64,000 nt of DNA from an uncultured Flavobacteriia bacterium (GTDB lineage: Bacteria; Bacteroidota; Bacteroidia; Flavobacteriales_D; Crocinitomicaceae), in the NCBI GenBank assembly GCA_937975705.1, contig CALJTX010000002.1:1-64000 (forward strand), read 5' to 3'. Under the pieces are notes generated by a model, which was given only the letters and a program-made list of their open reading frames with translations, was not told where the DNA came from and did not search any database. Positions 33,704 through 41,565 of this stretch are shown here, in pieces. A program made the translations under genes and the position numbers. How positions within the stretch are numbered: the stretch's first letter is position 1; the number at the start of each line of letters is the position of its first letter.

Positions 33704-35233
33704 TTATTTGGCGTAGTTGACTGCGCGTTTTTCGCGGATCACCGTTACTTTGACTTGCCCAGGGTAAGTCATTTCAGTTTGGATACGCTGAGAAATCGTA
33801 AAGGAGAGCTCTTCAGCTCTTTGGTCAGTTACTTTTTCTGCTTCTACCAATACGCGCAACTCGCGACCCGCTTGGATGGCGTAGGCACTGCCAACGCCGT
33901 CGTAAGAAAGTGCAAGGTTTTCAAGTTCTTTGATGCGTTTGATGTAGGCTTCAACAATTTCGCGGCGTGCACCAGGGCGCGCACCGGAGATGGCATCACA
34001 AACTTGTACAATTGGCGAAATGAGTGTTGTCATTTCGATTTCGTCGTGGTGCGCACCAATTGCGTTCAAGACATCGCCTTTTTCGCCGAATTTTTCAGCG
34101 ATTTTCATACCGAGGATGGCGTGTGGCAATTCTGGTTCTTCGTCTGGCACTTTACCGATGTCGTGGAGGAGACCAGCACGTTTGGCAAGTTTGACATTGA
34201 GCCCGAGCTCTGCGGCCATAATGGCACACAAATTAGCTACTTCGCGGGAGTGTTGCAGGAGGTTTTGTCCGTAAGATGAGCGGAATTTCATGCGGCCAAC
34301 CATGCGCATGAGCTCAGGATGTAGGCCGTGAATTCCGAGATCAATACAGGTGCGGCGACCGGTTTCAGCGATTTCTTCGTCGAGTTGTTTGCGCGTTTTG
34401 GCAACAACTTCTTCGATGCGTGCTGGGTGAATACGGCCGTCAGAAACAAGTTGATGCAAGCTCAAACGTGCGATTTCTCTGCGCACAGGATCAAAACAAG
34501 ACAAGATGATTGCTTCTGGGGTGTCGTCTACGATGATTTCAACGCCTGTGGCAGCTTCTAGGGCGCGAATGTTGCGACCTTCGCGTCCGATGATGCGTCC
34601 TTTGACTTCGTCAGATTCGATGTTAAATACCGAGACTGCGTTTTCTACTGCTTGTTCTGTGGCTACGCGTTGAATACTTTGGATAACGATTTTGCGCGCT
34701 TCTTTGTTGGCATTCAGTTTGGCCTCTTCGGTAATTTCTTTGATTGTGGCCATGGCAGCAGTGCGTGCTTCGTCTGTGAGCGCTTGCATGAGGTTTTGCT
34801 TAGCGTCTTCAGGGGAGAGTTGTGCAATTTTTGAAAGCTCGGCAATTTGCTTTTGATGGATTTTGTCGAGTTCTTGGTTGCGCACCTCTAAGTGAGTGGC
34901 TTTGGTTTGGTAGTCGGTCTGAACTTTTTCGAGCTCTTTTTCTTTTCTACCGATTTCTTCTAATTTCTGATTGAGCGTTTTTTCTTTGGTTTTGAAGCGG
35001 TCTTCACCAGATTGCATGCGGCGCTCGCGTTCTCTGATGGCTTCTTCGTGCTCTTCTTTTTGTTTCAAGAAACGCTCTTTGGCTTGGAGTGCACGTTCTT
35101 TTTGAATTGTTTCGGCCTTAGATTCGGCTTCTTTGATGATGCGTTCTGCGTCCTTTTTGAGGATGCTTTTTTGGAGGATAATACCGGCAACACCGCCGCC
35201 GAGTAATCCGATTAATAACCATACGATATCCAT
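33704..35233 (-). CDS. rny: Ribonuclease Y
   Basis: RNase Y is a membrane-bound endoribonuclease that starts mRNA decay. The 509-residue protein has one N-terminal membrane helix (WLLIGLLGGGVAGIIL), a long charged coiled coil (about residues 25-195), a KH domain with GRIIGREGRNIRALE, and an HD domain with the HSREVANLCAIM and LLHDIGK motifs holding the metal ligands, then AHHDEIE. I use the ATG at 35233; a GTG at 35242 would add three residues. It lies 41 bases after zapA in the same unit. Confidence 0.96.
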   Translation of the reverse strand: MDIVWLLIGLLGGGVAGIILQKSILKKDAERIIKEAESKAETIQKERALQAKERFLKQKEEHEEAIRERERRMQSGEDRFKTKEKTLNQKLEEIGRKEKELEKVQTDYQTKATHLEVRNQELDKIHQKQIAELSKIAQLSPEDAKQNLMQALTDEARTAAMATIKEITEEAKLNANKEARKIVIQSIQRVATEQAVENAVSVFNIESDEVKGRIIGREGRNIRALEAATGVEIIVDDTPEAIILSCFDPVRREIARLSLHQLVSDGRIHPARIEEVVAKTRKQLDEEIAETGRRTCIDLGIHGLHPELMRMVGRMKFRSSYGQNLLQHSREVANLCAIMAAELGLNVKLAKRAGLLHDIGKVPDEEPELPHAILGMKIAEKFGEKGDVLNAIGAHHDEIEMTTLISPIVQVCDAISGARPGARREIVEAYIKRIKELENLALSYDGVGSAYAIQAGRELRVLVEAEKVTDQRAEELSFTISQRIQTEMTYPGQVKVTVIREKRAVNYAK

Positions 35234-35274
35234 TCTACTCACATTTGTAGTCGGGAGAGGGGGGCACTAGAAAG

Positions 35275-35565
35275 TTATTGAACGTTGCTCAAGTCTTGTC
35301 TGAGGGCTTCAAGAGCCGCTTCGATGTCGGCATAATTAGGCTCAATTACAGTTGGTTTTGCTTCGGCTTTTGCTTTGGTAAGCAACTGAAGGGCCGTCAT
35401 TGCCAATAAATCTTGGTTATCGTTTACTGCATAGTTTTTGCGAAGCAATTCAATGGCTTTGTTGATGTCGGCAGCTGCTGCTGTGACGGCTTCTGCCTCA
35501 GCTTCTGGTACGTTTAACGGGTAACTGCGACCAGCAATATTGATTTTAAGAGCTACTTTACTCAT
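35275..35565 (-). CDS. zapA: Cell division protein ZapA
   Basis: The 96-residue protein matches ZapA, which bundles FtsZ filaments at the division site. It has the N-terminal KINIAGRSYPLNVP strand and the long C-terminal coiled-coil helix, with the LLAMTALQLLTKA segment. The gene directly follows a small coiled-coil protein gene (stop and start adjacent) and precedes rny, an order common in Bacteroidota. Confidence 0.9.
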   Translation of the reverse strand: MSKVALKINIAGRSYPLNVPEAEAEAVTAAAADINKAIELLRKNYAVNDNQDLLAMTALQLLTKAKAEAKPTVIEPNYADIEAALEALRQDLSNVQ

Positions 35566-35880
35566 TTAGGCTTGCTTGAGCTTATCTATACAGAATTCAA
35601 TTTCTTTCACAAGTGCGTCGATTTCCTCTGCGTTGCGACTGCTCGTTGCAACAGGAACCTCTACGACTTTGTTTTGGGCCTCCGCCAATGATACATTGAG
35701 TTCTGCAATGGTGGCTTCTAGTTGCTTTACCTGGGCATGTTCTGCTTGATAAAGCTCTTGGATACGGCGCAGTTCACCTTGAAGCACCTCGTGCTGAGCA
35801 CGTTCGGTTTTCAGTTCAGCTGCAATCTGCAAGCTGCGGGAGCGGATATCTTCTATGAGCGTATTGAGGTTCTCAGTCAT
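35566..35880 (-). CDS. Small coiled-coil protein upstream of zapA
   Basis: The 104-residue protein is almost wholly predicted coiled coil (RIQELYQAEHAQVKQLEATI, heptad Leu/Ile pattern over residues about 5-70) with a short Val/Pro-rich break and a final helix, EEIDALVKEIEFCIDKLKQA. No family name is certain. Its place directly before zapA suggests a division role similar to ZapB, but this rests on position and shape only. It has a good promoter upstream and is the first gene of the unit zapA-rny-DAHP synthase-aroA. Confidence 0.78.
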   Translation of the reverse strand: MTENLNTLIEDIRSRSLQIAAELKTERAQHEVLQGELRRIQELYQAEHAQVKQLEATIAELNVSLAEAQNKVVEVPVATSSRNAEEIDALVKEIEFCIDKLKQA

Positions 35881-35899
35881 GTTAAGCGTCGACTTTGTA

Positions 35900-35932
35900 C
35901 AAAGTTAACAAGCATTCGTTTACATCCTGCAA
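35900..35932 (-). promoter_or_regulatory. promoter of the coiled-coil/zapA/rny unit
   Basis: On the minus strand a TTTTTG ending at 35930 is followed after 22 bases by TAACTTTG (35907-35900). The -7 element ends 20 bases before the ATG at 35880. Confidence 0.55.
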
Positions 35933-35964
35933 AAATCAGGAAGGTTTTTATATTTTTTCTTGTG

Positions 35965-35972
35965 TAGTTTTG
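35965..35972 (+). promoter_or_regulatory. possible -7 element for the M23 peptidase, leaderless spacing
   Basis: TAGTTTTG matches TAnnTTTG and its last G is 4 bases before the ATG at 35976. No TTG at -33 is seen, only a T-rich stretch. Confidence 0.35.
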
Positions 35973-35975
35973 AAG

Positions 35976-37634
35976 ATGCTCAAGTATATCCTTTGTTACG
36001 CGTTGTTTTTTGGTCATTTTGCTGCTGCACAAATTTTAAAATGCGACACAATTTGGACGCTGCCGATGGCTGCGCCAGTCGAACTCAGTGCAGGTTTTGG
36101 AGATTTGCGTCCCAATCACTTCCACATGGGAATTGATATCCGCACCGCTGGGCAAGTCAATCTGCCTATTTTTTCAATAGCCGATGGCTATGTTTCTCGT
36201 TTGAAAGTCTCGTCTGTGGGCTATGGCTGGGTACTTTATATCGACCATCCTAGTGGTTACACTTCAGTGTATGCACATTGCAATCGTTTCGCTGAGCGCA
36301 TTCAAAAATTATACTTAGACACTTCGCGCGTGCTTCAAAACAATGAAATTGACATTCTTCTCCCTCCGAATAAATTACAGGTGCGCAAAGGAGAGCAGAT
36401 CGCATTTTCTGGCAATACAGGTGGGTCGAGCGGCCCTCATTTGCATTTTGAATTGCGCGACACCAAAACAGAGCATGCCCTCAATCCGCTGTTACACGGC
36501 TTTCAGGTCAGCGATACTGGTCAGCCAATTTTAAGTGGAATCCGCATTTATGCACTTGATCCGAATGGTTTTGAGGTGCCGACTAAATCTGTTTTAGTGC
36601 TGCCCCAACAAAAAAATAGCAAGACAACCTTGCCTCCCGGATTTTTAAGAGAAGGAGACCGGATTGGTATGGCGCTTCAAGTTGACGACTATTTTTCGAA
36701 AGGGGGCAGGGGACTCGGTTTATTCAGCGCCGAAGTTTGGACCGAAAACGAAGGGCATTTTGCTTTTGAACTCGATGAAATTTCCTTTGATGCAGCACGT
36801 TACATCAATGCGCATCACGATTATGCTTATGCCCAACAAACCAAGAAAAAATTTCAGAAAATATTTAAGGCGCCCTCCAATCCACTGGGCATCTACCCTT
36901 ATGAAGGAACCGGTTCTTTTGAATTAGGGGCGTCGGATAGCACGCACTTCTCGATCATGCTGCGCGATGTCAATGGCAACGAAAGTCAGCATGAACTTTG
37001 GGTTGTGAACCCTCATCCTAAAATTGCTGCAAAAATTGCCTACAATGCACAAAGTCATTGGTTGCCCAATGAGGCCTACATTTATAATTCCGGGCTATGG
37101 AACCTACAGATCGACTCTTTTACCTTTTTTGAACCCGTGAAAAAAAATATGGATTTGGCCGCGAAGCGCATTGCGTCAAGTCAGGTTCAGATTGCCCGAC
37201 CGATACACATCAGTTACCAATTCAAAGACAGTGCGGCAGCAGCACGGTATATCATCACTATGAACGGTTCACCATTACCAACAGCTCATGAGGTAGGGCT
37301 GCTCCGTACAGAAGCAAAAATGCTCGGTACTTTTGGTTTGCGCAAAGATGAAATCGCGCCCACATTACTCGATCAGGCCAATAACAAATTGGATAGCCTC
37401 AATAATGGCGCCTGGACTTGGATACTCAAAGATGATTTTTCGGGTGTTGCCTTGTATGGCTGCTGGCAAAATGGCAAATGGATACCGGCGTATTATGATG
37501 CCAAAAACCAGCAATTGCGCGCGCAATTTGAGGTGCCGTTTTTACCCGGAACGCTCATTGAGTTGAAACTCAAAGATGCGGCAGGCAACGAACGGGTCAT
37601 TCAGAGGAGTATGCCGTTGGCTCCTTTTAAATAA
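35976..37634 (+). CDS. M23 family metallopeptidase, secreted
   Basis: The 552-residue protein has a signal peptide (FAAAQ) and an N-terminal LytM-type domain that would cut peptidoglycan cross-bridges. The zinc ligands are complete: His50 and Asp54 in HFHMGID, and HLHFE with His155 and His157. A long C-terminal part (residues about 185-552) of beta-rich Ig-like stretches is not recognised. I start at the ATG at 35976 because it gives a signal peptide; the frame up to 35895 has no such support. Its 3' end overlaps tsaB on the other strand by 34 bases. Confidence 0.9.
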   Translation: MLKYILCYALFFGHFAAAQILKCDTIWTLPMAAPVELSAGFGDLRPNHFHMGIDIRTAGQVNLPIFSIADGYVSRLKVSSVGYGWVLYIDHPSGYTSVYAHCNRFAERIQKLYLDTSRVLQNNEIDILLPPNKLQVRKGEQIAFSGNTGGSSGPHLHFELRDTKTEHALNPLLHGFQVSDTGQPILSGIRIYALDPNGFEVPTKSVLVLPQQKNSKTTLPPGFLREGDRIGMALQVDDYFSKGGRGLGLFSAEVWTENEGHFAFELDEISFDAARYINAHHDYAYAQQTKKKFQKIFKAPSNPLGIYPYEGTGSFELGASDSTHFSIMLRDVNGNESQHELWVVNPHPKIAAKIAYNAQSHWLPNEAYIYNSGLWNLQIDSFTFFEPVKKNMDLAAKRIASSQVQIARPIHISYQFKDSAAAARYIITMNGSPLPTAHEVGLLRTEAKMLGTFGLRKDEIAPTLLDQANNKLDSLNNGAWTWILKDDFSGVALYGCWQNGKWIPAYYDAKNQQLRAQFEVPFLPGTLIELKLKDAAGNERVIQRSMPLAPFK

Positions 37635-38269
37635 ATGGGGCTGCAATAAGCGAGGTCCTCAAAAGCTTGTTTTTCAAAAGCTTGGACTGCAATAAGCGCT
37701 TGAAATTTTGCTGAAAGTGGTGTGTCTATCCACTGAATAGATGGGTTGGTCCAAAAGGTTTTTGCTTTCTCATTGGCATCGCCCACTACAATTATTGAAA
37801 CTGACTCCGGAAGTGCAGTGTTTTCAAGCAATGCGCACTGAAGCTGCTGCAGGCTACTGCCTTGTTTGTCAAAGGTTTGCAGATATACTTCTGTTCTGCG
37901 CGCATCGAGCAAAGCAAATACTTGGGCACCCGTCGTTAAACCGGTTTCTTGGGCAATTTGAAAAAGAATTTGGTGGGTAGGAATGGCGAGTAGCGGAATT
38001 TGTAAGGCAAAACAAAGGCCTTTTGCAGTGGAAAGTCCAATGCGCAAACCGGTGTAAGAACCTGGCCCAGCACTGTAACTTATTGCCGAAAGATCTTGAA
38101 GATTGAGATTTGTTTGGCGAAGTAAAGCTTGAATCATTAAAGTAAGCGCTTCGCCATGAATATAACCTTCTCCGGTTTGGTCTTGGTGTGCGCGTAAAAC
38201 GCCGTTTTCTGAAATGGCAACGCTGCAGATTTTGGTACTGGTTTCTAAATGGAGAATTAGCGTGCTCAT
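37601..38269 (-). CDS. tsaB: tRNA threonylcarbamoyladenosine synthesis protein TsaB
   Basis: TsaB is the partner of TsaD in making t6A37 of tRNAs that read ANN codons. The 222-residue ASKHA-fold protein has LHLETSTKICSVAI at the start, ISYSAGPGSYTGLRIGLSTA and AKGLCFALQIPLLAIPTH. The ATG at 38269 overlaps the response regulator stop by four bases (ATGA); a GTG at 38278 is less likely. The gene runs 34 bases into the convergent M23 peptidase gene. Confidence 0.95.
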   Translation of the reverse strand: MSTLILHLETSTKICSVAISENGVLRAHQDQTGEGYIHGEALTLMIQALLRQTNLNLQDLSAISYSAGPGSYTGLRIGLSTAKGLCFALQIPLLAIPTHQILFQIAQETGLTTGAQVFALLDARRTEVYLQTFDKQGSSLQQLQCALLENTALPESVSIIVVGDANEKAKTFWTNPSIQWIDTPLSAKFQALIAVQAFEKQAFEDLAYCSPIYLKGANGILL

Positions 38270-38955
38270 TCTTGACACTCAAACTTAAAACCTACACCGT
38301 GTACGTTATTGATTTGTATACTGGTGTCTTCTTTGAGGTATTTGCGCAATTTGGTGATAAATACGTCTAGACTGCGCCCCACAAAGTAGTCGTCTTGGCC
38401 CCAAACAGAATTGAGGATGACGTCTCTAGGGATGAGTTGGTTTTTGAATTTATAAAGCGTTCGCAAAATCATGGCTTCCTTTTTAGTCAGGGTAAGCAAC
38501 TGACTTGGCGACTGCAATGTGAAATTTTCGGTATCGAAAGTGTAGAGCCCAATTTTGACCACTTTGACTTCAGGTGCATCGGGTTGCAATTTGACTCTTT
38601 TGAGCAAAGCCTTGACGCGTAATTGTAGTTCTTCGGCACTAAAAGGCTTGGTGAGGTAGTCGTCGGCTCCGGCATTGAAACCTTCTATTTTGTCTTCGGT
38701 GCGGCTGCGTGCAGACAAAAAGAGAATAGGAATTTCGGTGTTTTGTTTGCGGATATCTCTGGCGAGCGTAAAGCCGTCTTTGACGGGTAGCATGACATCA
38801 AAAATACAGAGATGGTAGGGCTCTTCTTGGAAGCGACGCAGGGCTTCAGCCCCGTTCTCACAGAGGGTAACGGCATAGCCATCGGCTCTGAGCTGATCTG
38901 AAACAACGATACCAAGGCTGATATCATCTTCTACCATGAGGATTTTGATTTTCAT
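38266..38955 (-). CDS. OmpR-family response regulator (RprY-like)
   Basis: The 229-residue protein has a receiver domain with the acidic pair EDD (in LMVEDDISLG), the phosphoacceptor Asp in CIFDVMLPVKDG and the Lys of LTKPF, then an OmpR/PhoB winged-helix domain (SVWGQDDYFVGRSLDVFITK). It resembles RprY-type regulators of Bacteroidota. No histidine kinase gene is adjacent; the next gene, tsaB, is translationally coupled. It is divergent from a second response regulator with 181 bases between. Confidence 0.92.
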   Translation of the reverse strand: MKIKILMVEDDISLGIVVSDQLRADGYAVTLCENGAEALRRFQEEPYHLCIFDVMLPVKDGFTLARDIRKQNTEIPILFLSARSRTEDKIEGFNAGADDYLTKPFSAEELQLRVKALLKRVKLQPDAPEVKVVKIGLYTFDTENFTLQSPSQLLTLTKKEAMILRTLYKFKNQLIPRDVILNSVWGQDDYFVGRSLDVFITKLRKYLKEDTSIQINNVHGVGFKFECQE

Positions 38956-39124
38956 GAGCGTCTATAAAAGCCAAGAGCCTTGGTAAACCAAAGCTCCTGA
39001 CTATTAACCTAAACCTACTACTAGTCCTACAAAGTTAAGCGCTTTTTTAATATTGAGTTACGTCAGAATGTTAAATTTTTCATAAAATTTTTTTGGGGCC
39101 ACTTTTTGCCAAATTTAGAATCCC

Positions 39125-39132
39125 TAACTTTA
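39125..39132 (+). promoter_or_regulatory. possible -7 element for the second response regulator, leaderless spacing
   Basis: TAACTTTA is one base off TAnnTTTG and ends 5 bases before the ATG at 39137. A TTTTTG ending at 39108 sits 16 bases upstream, slightly closer than usual. Confidence 0.35.
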
Positions 39133-39136
39133 CTCA

Positions 39137-39808
39137 ATGAATCCAGTACACATTCTTATTGTAGACGACGAAGAAGATATCCGCGTTTTGTTGCAATACA
39201 ACCTGCAAAAAGAAGGCTATCAAGTAGATGCTGTAGCAGACGGTATGGCATGTATGGAGTTCATTCAAAAGCAAAAGCCAAACCTCATTTTATTGGATGT
39301 CATGATGCCTGTGCTCGATGGTATCGAAGTCTGTGAGCGCATCAAAGCTGACGCCCAATACCAAGACATCCTGATTTGCTTTCTTACCGCCCGAAACGAA
39401 GACTACAGCCAAATTGCTGGGCTAGATGCAGGTGCCGACGACTACATTGCCAAACCCATCAAAACCAAAGTTTTGTTGTCGCGCATACAAGCCATGTTGC
39501 GCCGCAGCCAGCACAACAAACCCGTTGCAGAGCCCAAACCTAGTTTTCGCATCAATAGAGAGAAATACATCCTCGAGAAAGATGGCCAAGAACTACAACT
39601 CCCGCGCAAAGAATTTGAATTGCTTGCGCTTTTGGTATCTCGCCCCAATTTTGTCTTCAAACGCGAACAAATTTTAGAAAAAGTGTGGGGAACCGAAATC
39701 ATCGTAGGCGACCGCACTATCGATGTGCACATCCGTAAAATCCGCGAAAAAATAGGTGAACACTATATTTCTACAATCAAAGGAATCGGCTACAAATTCA
39801 ACGAATAA
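39137..39808 (+). CDS. OmpR/PhoB-family response regulator
   Basis: The 223-residue protein has a receiver domain (DDEEDIR acidic pair, phosphoacceptor Asp in LILLDVMMPVLDG, Lys in IAKPIKTK) and a winged-helix DNA-binding domain (LPRKEFELLALLVSRP, then VWGTEIIVGDRTIDVHIRKI). It is of the PhoB/PhoP-like type common in Flavobacteriales. No kinase is encoded next to it. The following gene, 45 bases on, is the von Willebrand type D protein; whether they are linked is unknown. Confidence 0.93.
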   Translation: MNPVHILIVDDEEDIRVLLQYNLQKEGYQVDAVADGMACMEFIQKQKPNLILLDVMMPVLDGIEVCERIKADAQYQDILICFLTARNEDYSQIAGLDAGADDYIAKPIKTKVLLSRIQAMLRRSQHNKPVAEPKPSFRINREKYILEKDGQELQLPRKEFELLALLVSRPNFVFKREQILEKVWGTEIIVGDRTIDVHIRKIREKIGEHYISTIKGIGYKFNE

Positions 39809-39853
39809 TTTTGGCCCGAATCTTGCTATTCTGAGGTCGACAAATCAACAACT

Positions 39854-41461
39854 ATGAAAAAATCATTACTCTTCTTAGTAGGCTTTTTCCTACTCGTGAA
39901 CCCACATTTTGCACAAGCACCTAGTGCCGGTTTTGCACCCATCAAAGAACATCTCGAACGCTGGGACGACATCCGTGGGGCATGGTTGGCCGCGGCCATT
40001 CAAGCAATAGCGCTGAAGCAAGCCATTCCAGACCGCACCTTTCCCGAAGATTTCACGCCTTACGAGCTGCTCAGCATGATGCCGGCTAAAGAACGTCAAG
40101 ATCTTCGTCAGATGGTACTTGAAAACCAAAGTGTGGCAGGCGCAAGTAGCAACCAAAACACAGATTTTGGTGTTTTTGCAGCACTTCTTGAACACAGCTT
40201 TTGCAGCCGCACCTATGGCCGTTCTTACGGAGATCCGCACTTAAAATCTTACGACAGAGCCACCTATTCTTTTCAGACAGTAGGTGAATTTGTTTTGTCT
40301 AAAAACACGAACGGCATGTTTGAGGTACAAACGCGCCAGCGTGCGCAAGATGAGAATTTCTCCTTGAATGCAGCTGTAGCCATGAATATTGCGGGCGATC
40401 GGCTTTGTTTCTATGCTGCCGAAAAGCCAGACGATATCCAACAAACGCCCTTGCGCCTCAATGGCCAGCCCATCCAATTACAAGGCAGAAGTTATTACCT
40501 GCCGCACGGTGGTGTCATTCGTTTAGACGGCCGCAACTACACCATTGCTTGGCCAACCGGTGAAACTACCGTTATTGATGTCCGTACTTCTGGTGCGCGC
40601 GGTTTTGTGAATGTAACAGTAGGAATTTTTGATTGTGACCGCAATCAATACGAAGGGCTGCTTGGCAACAACAATGGTTTCTCAGACGACGACTTCAATA
40701 GCCGCACCAATATGCCGCGCCCTAACAATATTGCCGCACTCTCTGTTGCATCGGCCTATGCTTTTGATGCAAGAGACGCCTCTCAAATGAATAGCTTAGC
40801 CGAACAAGAATTCCAGGCTTATTTAGCAAAAAACTTTGCCGAAGACTGGCGCGTTACCGACAACACAACCCTTTTTGATTACCGCCCCGGAACAACCACC
40901 GCTTCTTTTACCGACAGAAGCTTTCCAAGAGTACATATGAATATTTCTCAGATGAATGCCCAAAGCCGTGAACAAGCGCGCCAGCGTTGTGCGCAAATGG
41001 GCGTACCTGCCGACGAAATGGGCGGTTGTATTTTCGATCAGGGGTATTTGAATATTGCACCTAATGTGCCACCAACGCCTAACGTACCCAATCCAACAGG
41101 AACTGTCCTCAATAAAGTGGAGCGTCCGGCACTCAATAACAATGCGCATACTTTTGCAGAAGGAAAGTATCCTCCGAACCGTCCTGAAACGATAGGTAAG
41201 CCAAATACAACTGTAGACAAGCCTAACTCAGAAAGTAAGGACAATTCTATTTCTAAACCCTCGCCAACTACAAGCCCCTCCATTAATAGAGGTGGTTCAA
41301 ATGAGCCAATGATGCCGAGAGAACCGAAACCATCCACTCCATCTATTTCAAAGCCAAGTGCACCGGTTACGCCAAGACCTTCCGCTCCTGTAGCACCTAG
41401 GCCATCGACGCCGGCTCCAAGCAAGCCATCTGTACCCGCAATTAAATCGGGAAAAGGATAG
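39854..41461 (+). CDS. Secreted von Willebrand factor type D domain protein with Pro-rich tail
   Basis: The 535-residue protein has a signal peptide (HFAQ), a helical region (residues 25-115) and a von Willebrand type D domain from GDPHLKSYD (Gly126-Asp127-Pro128-His129) to CDRNQYEGLLGNNNGFSDDD (from Cys261). The next part, EDWRVTDNTTLFDYRPG and TDRSFP, resembles the stretch after the type D domain in animal SUSD2 and MUC4. The tail from about residue 400 is rich in Pro/Ser/Lys/Asn with near repeats of the type PSAPVTPR. No T9SS sorting domain is seen. An adhesive or matrix role is inferred only. A strong terminator follows. Confidence 0.85.
   Translation: MKKSLLFLVGFFLLVNPHFAQAPSAGFAPIKEHLERWDDIRGAWLAAAIQAIALKQAIPDRTFPEDFTPYELLSMMPAKERQDLRQMVLENQSVAGASSNQNTDFGVFAALLEHSFCSRTYGRSYGDPHLKSYDRATYSFQTVGEFVLSKNTNGMFEVQTRQRAQDENFSLNAAVAMNIAGDRLCFYAAEKPDDIQQTPLRLNGQPIQLQGRSYYLPHGGVIRLDGRNYTIAWPTGETTVIDVRTSGARGFVNVTVGIFDCDRNQYEGLLGNNNGFSDDDFNSRTNMPRPNNIAALSVASAYAFDARDASQMNSLAEQEFQAYLAKNFAEDWRVTDNTTLFDYRPGTTTASFTDRSFPRVHMNISQMNAQSREQARQRCAQMGVPADEMGGCIFDQGYLNIAPNVPPTPNVPNPTGTVLNKVERPALNNNAHTFAEGKYPPNRPETIGKPNTTVDKPNSESKDNSISKPSPTTSPSINRGGSNEPMMPREPKPSTPSISKPSAPVTPRPSAPVAPRPSTPAPSKPSVPAIKSGKG
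41326..41448 (+). repeat. Pro-rich short repeats in the von Willebrand type D protein
   Basis: Imperfect repeats of about eight residues (PSAPVTPR, PSAPVAPR, PSTPAPSK, PSVPAIK) follow one another at the C-terminus. The DNA copies have diverged at codon level, so the repeat is old or under selection for composition. Confidence 0.7.
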
Positions 41462-41506
41462 ATTTAATGTCCGCTTCATGTCATCTCTCAAGATGGGGAG
41501 AACATA

Positions 41507-41539
41507 AAAAAAAGGGCCCGCACAGCGGGCCCTTTTTTT
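41507..41539. terminator. bidirectional terminator
   Basis: The arms GGGCCCGC and GCGGGCCC pair around an ACA loop, flanked by eight A on the left and seven T on the right. It lies between the convergent von Willebrand protein gene and the SprB-repeat gene. Confidence 0.92.
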
Positions 41540-41565
41540 GGAGAGCGTTTCTAGTTACTGAACGC

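Noticed and set aside
33701..34279. Long plus-strand reading frame over rny
   Set aside because: It is the reverse-frame shadow of the RNase Y HD and KH region; it has many Phe and Cys, no start context and no family resemblance.
35895..35975. N-terminal extension of the M23 peptidase
   Set aside because: It would bury the signal peptide; the ATG at 35976 gives a clean secreted protein.
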